A stretch of 43,116 nucleotides of DNA. It comes from CAZCFB01 sp964511535 (GTDB taxonomy: Bacteria > Myxococcota_A > Polyangia > GCA-2747355 > CAZCFB01). This document shows positions 36,057 to 43,116 of the stretch, one piece after another. A model generated the notes under the pieces. The model was given only the letters and a program-made list of their open reading frames with translations, ran no database searches and was not told the DNA's origin. The translations under genes and the position numbers were made by a program. The stretch is taken from assembly GCA_964511535.1 (NCBI GenBank), contig CAZEFW010000073.1, positions 1 to 43,116 of the forward strand, read 5' to 3'. Position 1 is the stretch's first letter. Each line of letters begins with the position of its first letter.

Positions 36057-38063
36057 ATGAGCATCGACACCGATTACGTCATCCTCCTCGTCAGCTTTGG
36101 GATCGTCGCCCTCGCCTCGGAAAAGATCGGTGCATTCTTCACGCGGATCAGGCTGCCCCTGATCACCGGGTTTTTGGCATGTGGCGTCATCGTGGGCCCC
36201 TTCGTCCTGGGCATGCTGCCCGACGACACGCCCCAAAAAATGAAGTTCCTCGACCAGCTCTGCCTGGTCTATATCGCCTTCGCGGCCGGCAGCGAGCTGC
36301 GCCTCAACGAGCTGCGCAGCAGGGTCAGGAGCATCGCCTGGATCACCTTCGGCCTCGTGGCGGCCACCTTCACCCTCGGCAGCATCTCGGTGTTCCTGTT
36401 GTCGTCGCACATCCCCTTCATGAAGGAGATGAGCGCCGCGGGGCGCATCGCCGTGGCCATCCTGGCCGGGGCCATCCTGGTGGCCAGATCCCCCTCGTCG
36501 GCCATCGCGGTCATCGCGGAGATGCGGGCCAAGGGCCGCTTCACCCAGGTGGCCCTCAGCGTGACCATCGTCATGGACGTGGTGGTCATCACGATCTTCT
36601 CCATCTGCTCCTCGGTGGCCAGCACGCTCTTCTCGGGCGCGGCCATGAGCTTCGGCTTCGTCCTGGCGCTCCTGGCCAACCTCGGCGCGTCCGGGCTGAT
36701 GGGCGGCGTGCTGGGCAAGATCCTCCAGGGGATCCTGAGGAGCCGCTGGCAGCCGGCCATCAAGACAAGCTTGATCCTGCTGGCCGGCTTCGGGGTATTT
36801 CTGCTGTCGTCCTGGCTCCGCTCCGAGGGGCACCAGATTATTGGCTTCGAGGTCCACATCGAGCCCTTGCTCGTGTGCATGATCGCCGGCTTCCTGGTGG
36901 CCAACTTCACCAAGTGCCGCGCCGAGTTCGGCCGGCTGCTGAGCGACGTGGGCCCCACCATCTTCATCGTGTTCTTCACGCTCACCGGCGCCTGCCTGGA
37001 CCTCAAGGTCCTGGCCACCACCTGGGGCATCGCCGTCATCCTGTTCTTCGTGCGGCTCCTGGGCATCTTCATCGGCTCATTGGGCGGCGGAATGCTGGCC
37101 GGGGACCCCTGGCGCTACAACCGGATCAACTGGATGGCGTTCGTCACCCAGGCCGGCGTCGGGCTCGGGCTCGCCAAGGCGGCGGCCGAGATGTTCCCCC
37201 AGGCCGGGCTCCCCTTCGCCACCATCATGACCGCGGTGATCGTGCTGAACCAGATCGTCGGGCCGCCCCTGTTCAAGTGGGTCATCACCCTGGTCGGCGA
37301 GTCGCACAAGAAGGCCGAGGAGCGCAGCTTCAACGGCGAGCATGACGCCGTGATCTTCGGCCTGTACGACCAGTCGATCATGCTGGCCAAGCAGCTGCAG
37401 CTGGAGGGCTGGGAGGTCACCGTCGCCTCCAGGCGGGCCAACGCCCTCGACGAGCTCACGGTGCCCACCGACGGCGTCCACATCCTGCCGATCAAGGGCA
37501 TCTCGCTGGACGATCTCAAGCCGCTGCAGCTCGACAAGGTCGAGGCCGTGGTCCTGATGCTCTCGGACGAGGAGAGCTACGGGGTGGCGCAGATGGCCTT
37601 TGAGAAGTTCGGCACCAACGACATCGTGGTCCACCTCAACGAGCACGCCAACTATGACAAGTTCCACGAGCTCGGGGCGCACATCATCGATCCGAGCACC
37701 GCCGTGGTGGAGCTGATGGAGAACTTCGTGACATCCCCGGACGCGGCCTCCCTCGTCATGGGCATGGATGAAGGCCTGGACGTCATAGGCGTCGAGCTCC
37801 TCGACCCGGATCTGGACGGGATGGCCATCCGTGACCTCAGGCTGCCGCCAGGGGTCCATGTCCTGTCGCTGAGGCGCCGCGGCGAGGTCGTGCTCTGCAA
37901 CGGCTACACCCACATCGCGCTGGGCGACTACATCACCGTCGCCGGCTCGATTGATGGCCTGGAGCGGGTCAAGTTGTACTTCTCAAGTGATAGAGTCGAG
38001 GAGACTGTCACCGCAAATACAACTGAACCAGACCAGCGTGAGCGACCATCACCAAGAAAATGA
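36057..38063 (+). CDS. CPA2-family cation:proton antiporter with TrkA-N/TrkA-C domains
   Basis: 668 aa. Residues about 5-390 hold 12 or so helices of a Na+/H+ exchanger domain (LPLITGFLACGVIVGPFVLG, FIVFFTLTGACLDLK, WMAFVTQAGVGLGLAKAAAEMF). Residues about 410-530 are a TrkA-N NAD-binding domain (DAVIFGLYDQSIMLAKQL), in which the usual G-x-G-x-x-G is degenerate (GLYDQS), and about 570-650 a TrkA-C ligand domain (LPPGVHVLSLRRRGEVVLCNG). KefB/C and related proteins exchange K+ or Na+ for protons under nucleotide or thiol control. The start is the only in-frame ATG near the first helix; its ribosome site is weak. The next gene overlaps by 26 bp. Confidence 0.87.
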   Translation: MSIDTDYVILLVSFGIVALASEKIGAFFTRIRLPLITGFLACGVIVGPFVLGMLPDDTPQKMKFLDQLCLVYIAFAAGSELRLNELRSRVRSIAWITFGLVAATFTLGSISVFLLSSHIPFMKEMSAAGRIAVAILAGAILVARSPSSAIAVIAEMRAKGRFTQVALSVTIVMDVVVITIFSICSSVASTLFSGAAMSFGFVLALLANLGASGLMGGVLGKILQGILRSRWQPAIKTSLILLAGFGVFLLSSWLRSEGHQIIGFEVHIEPLLVCMIAGFLVANFTKCRAEFGRLLSDVGPTIFIVFFTLTGACLDLKVLATTWGIAVILFFVRLLGIFIGSLGGGMLAGDPWRYNRINWMAFVTQAGVGLGLAKAAAEMFPQAGLPFATIMTAVIVLNQIVGPPLFKWVITLVGESHKKAEERSFNGEHDAVIFGLYDQSIMLAKQLQLEGWEVTVASRRANALDELTVPTDGVHILPIKGISLDDLKPLQLDKVEAVVLMLSDEESYGVAQMAFEKFGTNDIVVHLNEHANYDKFHELGAHIIDPSTAVVELMENFVTSPDAASLVMGMDEGLDVIGVELLDPDLDGMAIRDLRLPPGVHVLSLRRRGEVVLCNGYTHIALGDYITVAGSIDGLERVKLYFSSDRVEETVTANTTEPDQRERPSPRK

Positions 38064-40335
38064 TCTGAACGCGCGCCTCGCCGAGCGGAGCAAGCGGGCA
38101 AAGTTCGACAAGACCATGGGGCTCCTGGCGGCCACCACCCTCGGGCTGGGGTCGCTCATGGGGGCCGGGCTCTACGTGCTCGTGGGCATCGCCGCGGCCG
38201 AGGCCGGGCCGGCCATGTGGGTCTCCTACATCGTCTGCGGCGCCCTCACGTTCCTGTCGGTGCTCATGTTCGCCGACTTCGCCCGCCGGCTCCCCATCTC
38301 CGGCGGCGGGTACATCTACGCCTACCGGCAGCTGGGGCCGTTCTGGGGTTTCATGGTGGGGTGGCACCTGGCCGTGGGCAGCATCTTCGCCTGCGCCCTG
38401 TACGCCACCGGCTTCGCGTCGTACGCCGGGGCGGTCCTGCCCGCCCGGCTGGCGAGCTCCACCTGGGCGCTCAAGGGCATGGCCGCGGCGCTGGTGGCCC
38501 TGCTCTACCTGATGCTGCGACGAGGCGGACAGGGCGGCGACCGGGTTCAGCGCATCCTCACCTGGGGCAACATGCTCGTGCTGCTCGTGCTGGCGCTGGC
38601 CACGCTGCCGGCGGTTCAGGCCAGCAACTTCGTGCCCGCCTTCCCCAAGGGGATCCCGGGGGTGGGGGCGGCCATCTCGCTGATCTACATCTCCTTCTTC
38701 GGCTATCAGCTCATCGCCAACAACGCCGAGGAGACCCGGGACGCGGAGCGCACCGTGCCCCGGGCCATGGTCCTGTCCCTGGCCGTGGCCTTCGCCTTTT
38801 ACGTGCTCGTCGCCGTGGTCTCGGTGGGGGCCGTGGACTGGCGCGAGCTGGCCAGGTCCGACGCGCCGCTGGTGCTGGTGGCCTCGCGAGGCCTGCTGGG
38901 CAAGTGGGGCGCGGCCCTGATCATCGCCGGCGGCGTCCTGGCATCGGCCGCCGCGCTCAACGGCACGCTGCTCAGCCAGGGGCGCCAGCTGTTCGCCATG
39001 GGGCGTGACCGGCTGCTGCCCGGGCGGGTGGGCACCGTCTCCAAGGCCACCGGCGTGCCCGAGTTCGGCCTGCTCCTGGGCGCCGGGGCCACCGTGGCCG
39101 TGGTCCTGCTGGCCGACCTGACCTTCATCGCCAAGGCGGCGAACTTCGCGCTGCTCTTCTCCATGCTCCCCATCTCGGTTGCGCTGGATCGCCTCTACCG
39201 CCTGGCTGAAGAGCAGGACGAGGCCCGCGTGCCCCGGTGGCGCCGCGCCATCCCCTGGGCCGCGCTGGTGGCCAACGCCGGGCTGCTGATGACCCTCGAC
39301 TGGGACTCCCTGCTCTTCGGCGGCATGGTGGTGGCCGCGGGCTGCGTGGTCTTCTTCAGCTACTCCTTCTCCTCGGAGCGGCGGGCCCAGTCAGGGCACA
39401 GCGTGGCCCTGGGGGACGAGGCGTGGGTGCCCCTGCTCCTGCGCGGAGAGCGGATCCTCGTGCCCATGGCCAACCCGCGCACCCAGGAGTCGCTCTTCTC
39501 CATCTCCAGGGCGCTGACGCCCGAGGAGGGCGGCGAGATCGTGGCCCTCAACGTCATCCTGTCGTCCGAGGAGCAGTCCCCACGCGAGGTGCTGCTCAGC
39601 CCGGATGAGACCCGCGAGGCCGTGCGGGTGCTCAAGAAAGCGAACAGGGCCGCGGCCACCCAGGACATGCCCATCCGCCCGGTGGTCCGGGCTGCCAGGA
39701 GCCTCGCCGACGCCATCCAGCACGCCGCCGTGGAGGAGCGGTGCCAGCTCATCGTCATGGGCTGGAGCGCCGAGGATGATTCCAGCCCGTCCAGGCTGCT
39801 GCAGGAGGTGGTCTCGCGCTCCGGAGCCCACCTCGTGTTCCTGCAGCTGAAACATGACGCCGCGCCGCGCCGCATCGGCGTCGCGCTGGGGGGGCAGTCC
39901 AACCTGCCCCTCATGGTGCGCGTCGCCAGCACCCTGGCCTCGCAGTACGGCGCCCGGGTGATCTACCTCAACGTCATGCCCCGGCAGCACAGGCCCGAGC
40001 ACCTGGCTCACGCTCGCCAGGTCCAGGTGGAGGCCATCCGCCAGCACGGCGACGCTGTCCCCTACGCCACCGAGATCTTGCTGCACGACAGCCCGCTCGA
40101 GGCCATCGTGGATCGATCCCGCGACCTGGACCTGCTGGTGGTCGGCGCGACCCAGAAGACCTTGCTGGAAACGAGCGAGGTGGGCGCCTTCTCCTCAATG
40201 GTGGCCCAGCAGGCGCACTGCTCGGTCATCGTCGCTCGCCGGAGCTCATCGCTGAACCGCATCGTCATGCCCGGCAAGGAGGTCCTCAGAGAGCTCCGCG
40301 GGTCGATTCAGTCCAACCAGGACACGGAAGATTGA
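38038..40335 (+). CDS. APC-family permease with C-terminal tandem UspA domains
   Basis: 765 aa. Residues about 30-455 are a 12-helix amino acid/polyamine/organocation permease: MGLLAATTLGLGSLMGAGLYVLVG (the G-x-G-x-G of helix 1), ISGGGYIYAYRQLGPFWGF, FFGYQLIANNAEETRDAERTVPRAM. Residues about 465-610 and 620-750 are two UspA-like domains; the second ends in DLLVVGATQ...SSMVAQQAHCSVIVARR, the typical UspA end. In such proteins the Usp part likely binds ATP and regulates transport. The GTG start overlaps the antiporter gene by 26 bp and has a poor ribosome site, so translational coupling is likely. A later start would cut into helix 1. Confidence 0.88.
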   Translation: MSDHHQENDLNARLAERSKRAKFDKTMGLLAATTLGLGSLMGAGLYVLVGIAAAEAGPAMWVSYIVCGALTFLSVLMFADFARRLPISGGGYIYAYRQLGPFWGFMVGWHLAVGSIFACALYATGFASYAGAVLPARLASSTWALKGMAAALVALLYLMLRRGGQGGDRVQRILTWGNMLVLLVLALATLPAVQASNFVPAFPKGIPGVGAAISLIYISFFGYQLIANNAEETRDAERTVPRAMVLSLAVAFAFYVLVAVVSVGAVDWRELARSDAPLVLVASRGLLGKWGAALIIAGGVLASAAALNGTLLSQGRQLFAMGRDRLLPGRVGTVSKATGVPEFGLLLGAGATVAVVLLADLTFIAKAANFALLFSMLPISVALDRLYRLAEEQDEARVPRWRRAIPWAALVANAGLLMTLDWDSLLFGGMVVAAGCVVFFSYSFSSERRAQSGHSVALGDEAWVPLLLRGERILVPMANPRTQESLFSISRALTPEEGGEIVALNVILSSEEQSPREVLLSPDETREAVRVLKKANRAAATQDMPIRPVVRAARSLADAIQHAAVEERCQLIVMGWSAEDDSSPSRLLQEVVSRSGAHLVFLQLKHDAAPRRIGVALGGQSNLPLMVRVASTLASQYGARVIYLNVMPRQHRPEHLAHARQVQVEAIRQHGDAVPYATEILLHDSPLEAIVDRSRDLDLLVVGATQKTLLETSEVGAFSSMVAQQAHCSVIVARRSSSLNRIVMPGKEVLRELRGSIQSNQDTED

Positions 40336-40509
40336 TGGCGCCGGTCTTGTAGCGGTAACAACCACAACTCAATGGTGCTTTCCCCCAGTGAGATTTGGAA
40401 AGACCAGCGATACCTCCCGCCGAGCCTTCCCAACAATATTGTCGAGTGAAATCGAAAAGGTGATCGGACCTCGCTGCGCCGTCCGGTCACCAGCGGCTCG
40501 AGGGACGAC
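40336..40509. promoter_or_regulatory. Leader region of the dCache histidine kinase gene
   Basis: 174 bp. At 40336-40351 TGGCGC-N5-TTGTA keeps sigma54 spacing but has two mismatches, including the -12 GC, so it is weak. The half-site TGTAGCG at 40348-40354 matches the repeats at 35908-35976. The stretch around 40370-40450 is more AT-rich and may contain the promoter. Confidence 0.3.
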
Positions 40510-42216
40510 ATGGCCAGTCACCTGCAGGACGATCAGATCGAGTCACCCTTTTCGGACGGACACGGACATGATCGCCAATACTTCCACGCCTTGCGGCGGA
40601 AGCTGCGCTGGCAGCTCCTGGTCACCTACATCACGCCGCTGGTCCTCCTGTCTGCCTACTTCCACTACCAGTACAACAAGACCCTCCGCCAGGGCATCGA
40701 CGCCCACCTGCGGGCCATGGCGGAGAGCAAGCGCAATACGGTCAGCATGTTCCTGCAGGAGCGCATCTACAACACCAAGAGCGCCTTCCGGCCGACGCTG
40801 CTGCCCTCTTCTGACCAGCAGATGGGCACGCTCCTCGACAGCTTGCGGCGGAAGAGCCCCACCTTCGTGGACGTGGGGCTGTTCAACCCCGGCGGCCGGC
40901 TCGTGGCATACGCCGGGCCCCATTCTCAGCTGCGCGGCAAGGACTACAGCAAGGAGCGGTGGTTCCGCGAGGTGAGCCGCGGCGACCAGGGGGCCTTCGT
41001 CAGCGATGTCTTCCTCGGGTTCCGTGGCCGCCCGCACTTCATCATCGCGGTGCAGAAGAGCATGGCAGGGGAGAAGTGGACCCTGCGCACCAGCGTGGAC
41101 CCGGAGAAGTTCGCGGACTACGTCGGCCGGGCGATCCACATGCAGGACGCCGAGGCCTTCGTCATCAACCTGGAGGGGAAGCGACAGACCTCCTCGAGGA
41201 CCGGGAGCGTGGGGCAGAAGGTGGTGGGCAAGTGCATCAAATCCGAGGAGACGCCGGTGGAGGAGATGGACGACGGCGGCGAACGTTACCTGGCGGCCAC
41301 GGCCTGGTTCTCGGTGGTGGACTGGGGCCTGGTGGTGAGGGTCCCCGCGGACATTGCCCTCCAGCCCGTCGCCCGGTCCAGGCTCGCGCTGCTGGGGATA
41401 CTGCTGCTGGCGCTCGCCATCGTGGTGGTCCTGGTGGTCCGCCGCACGCACACCATCGTCAACAGGCTGGAGGTCGCGGACCGCTCGAGGACAGACTTGC
41501 GGGGCCAACTATTCAACGCGGCCAAGCTGGCCTCGGTGGGGGAGATGGCCACCGGGGTGGCCCACGAGATCAACAACCCCCTCGCAATCATCTACGAGGA
41601 AGCAGGGATGATGCGGGACGTGCTGGACCCGGAGTTCGGGCTGGAGGTGGACCCCGACGACTTCCGCGAGCGCCTGGAGGCCATCAAGGCCGCGGCCATT
41701 CGGGGGCGGACCATCACCCGCCAGCTCATGGCCTTCGCCCGCAAGCACGACGCAGAGCTGGAGCCCGTGGACATCAACGAGTTTCTGGACGAGGTGCTGG
41801 CCCTCAAGAACACCAAGCTGAGGACCTCGAACATCGAGGTGACCCGGGAGTACACCGAGGGTCTGCCCCCCGCCCTGGGGAACATCAACCAGATGCAGCA
41901 GGTGCTGCACAACCTGCTGAACAACGCCATCGACGCCATGGACGGCCCGGGTCGCATCACCGTGCGGTCGCGGCTGGACGGCGACCACGTCAGCTTCGAC
42001 GTGGCGGACACCGGCTGCGGCATGAGCACCGAGCTGTTGGAGAACGTCTTCTTCCCCTTCTTCACCACCAAGGGCGTGGGCAAGGGGACCGGACTGGGCC
42101 TCTCCATCAGCTACGGGATCATCAAGTCCCTTGGCGGGCGCATCGAGGTCAGCAGCGAGGAGGGCGTCGGGACGACCTTCACCGTCATGTTCCCGATAAA
42201 GAAAGGCAAATCGTGA
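40510..42216 (+). CDS. Cache-domain sensor histidine kinase
   Basis: 568 aa. Helix near 38-55, then an extracytoplasmic double-Cache sensor (about 60-295) with TFVDVGLFNPGGRLVAYAG, WFREVSRGDQGAFVSDVFLGFRG and WTLRTSVDPEKF, second helix about 297-320. HisKA carries GVAHEINNPLAI (His352); HATPase_c has NLLNNAIDAM, VADTGCGM and GTGLGLSISYGII. The Cache fold usually binds small organic anions or amino acids in the periplasm, which would fit the anion transporter next door. GAGGG precedes the ATG. A stand-alone receiver gene follows 129 bp on, so a phosphorelay to the local receivers is likely. Confidence 0.9.
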   Translation: MASHLQDDQIESPFSDGHGHDRQYFHALRRKLRWQLLVTYITPLVLLSAYFHYQYNKTLRQGIDAHLRAMAESKRNTVSMFLQERIYNTKSAFRPTLLPSSDQQMGTLLDSLRRKSPTFVDVGLFNPGGRLVAYAGPHSQLRGKDYSKERWFREVSRGDQGAFVSDVFLGFRGRPHFIIAVQKSMAGEKWTLRTSVDPEKFADYVGRAIHMQDAEAFVINLEGKRQTSSRTGSVGQKVVGKCIKSEETPVEEMDDGGERYLAATAWFSVVDWGLVVRVPADIALQPVARSRLALLGILLLALAIVVVLVVRRTHTIVNRLEVADRSRTDLRGQLFNAAKLASVGEMATGVAHEINNPLAIIYEEAGMMRDVLDPEFGLEVDPDDFRERLEAIKAAAIRGRTITRQLMAFARKHDAELEPVDINEFLDEVLALKNTKLRTSNIEVTREYTEGLPPALGNINQMQQVLHNLLNNAIDAMDGPGRITVRSRLDGDHVSFDVADTGCGMSTELLENVFFPFFTTKGVGKGTGLGLSISYGIIKSLGGRIEVSSEEGVGTTFTVMFPIKKGKS

Positions 42217-42345
42217 GGGTGTTGTGAACAGGCCAATTGAGAAGCAAGATCAAGCTGATGGTGGCAAAAATGTTAGAGTCCCTTCTACTCCGGGGCCTGG
42301 CGCTCCCTGGCCGCCGACAGATGGATGGACTCTAAGGAGGATTCC

Positions 42346-42834
42346 ATGAGTAATAAAATCAAGCTGCTGGTGGTGGACGATGAGGTTCGATTCCTCGAAA
42401 CCATCTCCCAGCGTCTCACCATGCGGGACTTCGACGTCACGGCGGTGACCTCGGGCCAGGAGGCGGTTGACCTGGCCGACAAGCAGGAATTCGATCTGGC
42501 CCTGGTGGACCTCAAGATGCCGGGAATCACGGGGGAGGAGGTGCTGGAGATCCTCAAGAAGAAGCACCCCTTCATCGAGGTGATCATCCTCACCGGGCAT
42601 GGTTCGGTGGAGTCCGCGGTATCGTGCACCCAGGCAGGTTCGTACGGCTATCTGCAGAAGCCCGCGGAGACAGATGAGCTGCTAGAGGTGTTGAAGAACG
42701 CGTACCAGAAGCGGGTCCAGCGCAAACTGAAGATGTCCGAAAAGTCGATGGAGCAGCTCATGAGCGCGGCCACGCGCCAGTCTGCCCTCGGCTTCCTGCG
42801 GAAGCTGCGGGAGCTGGAGGAGAAGGGAGGTTAG
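42346..42834 (+). CDS. Stand-alone response regulator receiver with C-terminal tail
   Basis: 162 aa. Receiver at 1-125: Asp11/Asp12, phospho-acceptor Asp55 in LVDLKMPG, Thr in IILTGHGS, Lys in YLQKPAE. The tail (KRVQRKLKMSEKSMEQLMSA...LRELEEKGG) is helical and charged, with no output domain. The receiver is close to that fused to the transporter at 33671 (shared RFL/RFR, LTMRDFDV/LALREFNV, EVIILTGHGSVESA/QVIILTGHGSIESA). AAGGAGG before the ATG decides the start; an in-frame ATG seven codons earlier lacks such a site. Confidence 0.92.
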   Translation: MSNKIKLLVVDDEVRFLETISQRLTMRDFDVTAVTSGQEAVDLADKQEFDLALVDLKMPGITGEEVLEILKKKHPFIEVIILTGHGSVESAVSCTQAGSYGYLQKPAETDELLEVLKNAYQKRVQRKLKMSEKSMEQLMSAATRQSALGFLRKLRELEEKGG

Positions 42835-42848
42835 AATCACCCGGCGTG

Positions 42849-43116
42849 ATGACCCATAATCCGCCCAAAACGCTGGCCGTCCTCGCTGCTCCCATCGCGA
42901 CAACATTGCTCCTGGGCCTGCTCACCACCTGGGCCTGGCGGACCCAGATCAACCTGCACCGAACGGCGGAGGCCAGGCACACCGCGGACGTCTGCTACCA
43001 GGCCTCACGCCGGGTCCAGGTCCTGGTCGATTTCGCGCTCAAGGCCGTGAGGCTCCACGCGCGGGAGTTCTCGTTGGTCTCGCCGTCAACGCTCACGCCG
43101 CAGCAGCTCCGGGATT
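42849..43116 (+). CDS. N-terminal part of a membrane sensor protein (probably histidine kinase), partial
   Basis: The frame is open from an ATG 15 bp after the receiver gene to the end of the window. Residues 1-32 contain a membrane helix (TLAVLAAPIATTLLLGLLTTWAW), then a helix rich in His, Arg and Ala (QINLHRTAEARHTADVCYQA), and VLVDFALKAVRLHAREF followed by VSPSTLTPQQLRD. The latter resembles the start of a CHASE sensor domain, commonly fused to kinases or cyclases. The output domain lies outside the window. A GTG directly before the ATG could also be the start. Confidence 0.6.
   Translation, partial: MTHNPPKTLAVLAAPIATTLLLGLLTTWAWRTQINLHRTAEARHTADVCYQASRRVQVLVDFALKAVRLHAREFSLVSPSTLTPQQLRD

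Overview
The window is GC-rich, densely packed and strongly biased to two-component signalling, secreted lipoproteins and anaerobic respiration. Many predicted lipoproteins have a Cys followed at once by Asp/Gly and then a long Asp-, Pro- and Lys-rich low-complexity linker. With the Hanks-type kinase, the NHL-repeat lipoprotein and the multihaem cytochrome, this suggests an uncultured Myxococcota- or deltaproteobacteria-like organism. That placement is inference from style, not from a marker gene. I saw no rRNA, tRNA, CRISPR array, IS element or phage gene.

Layout. (1) 1-0.75 kb: end of an RND heavy-metal efflux pump and a periplasmic DUF3347 metal protein. (2) 0.8-7.4 kb: HTTM membrane protein, small lipoprotein, DUF393 thiol oxidoreductase, Lgt, NHL-repeat lipoprotein, DUF1846 protein. 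(3) 7.4-13.5 kb: duplicated palindromic element, histidine kinase, G-rich hexamer tract, secreted kinase-fold protein, esterase lipoprotein and Ser/Thr kinase. (4) 13.5-28.6 kb: the most interesting block, a self-contained molybdoenzyme respiration island. (5) 28.6-33.0 kb: histidine-kinase remnant, two tiny genes, DUF4112 protein, a lipoprotein and a sialidase-like lipoprotein. (6) 33.1-43.1 kb: a signalling-and-transport island with stand-alone receivers, a receiver fused to an SLC13/DASS anion transporter, a CPA2 antiporter with TrkA domains, an APC permease with UspA domains, and histidine kinases.

How the molybdoenzyme island appears to work. A minus-strand operon encodes a Tat-exported, apparently lipid-anchored molybdopterin oxidoreductase, its four-cluster ferredoxin subunit, two TorD-type chaperones, a 58-aa TatA and an NtrC-type sigma54 activator. 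Convergent to it lie a PhnD-like periplasmic binding lipoprotein and a histidine kinase, and upstream of those a NapC/NirT-type multihaem cytochrome. Both the operon and the cytochrome gene are preceded by exact sigma54 sites (TGGCAC-N5-TTGCT). The activator in the operon therefore probably controls both the terminal enzyme and its electron donor, giving autoregulation. Divergently, moaA, a TauE/SafE exporter, moeA and a MOSC-MogA fusion supply cofactor. The binding protein-kinase-activator trio resembles AioXSR/ArxXSR (arsenite) and the PhnD-like sensors of tetrathionate and thiosulfate respiration, so an oxyanion substrate is likely, but which one cannot be read from the sequence.
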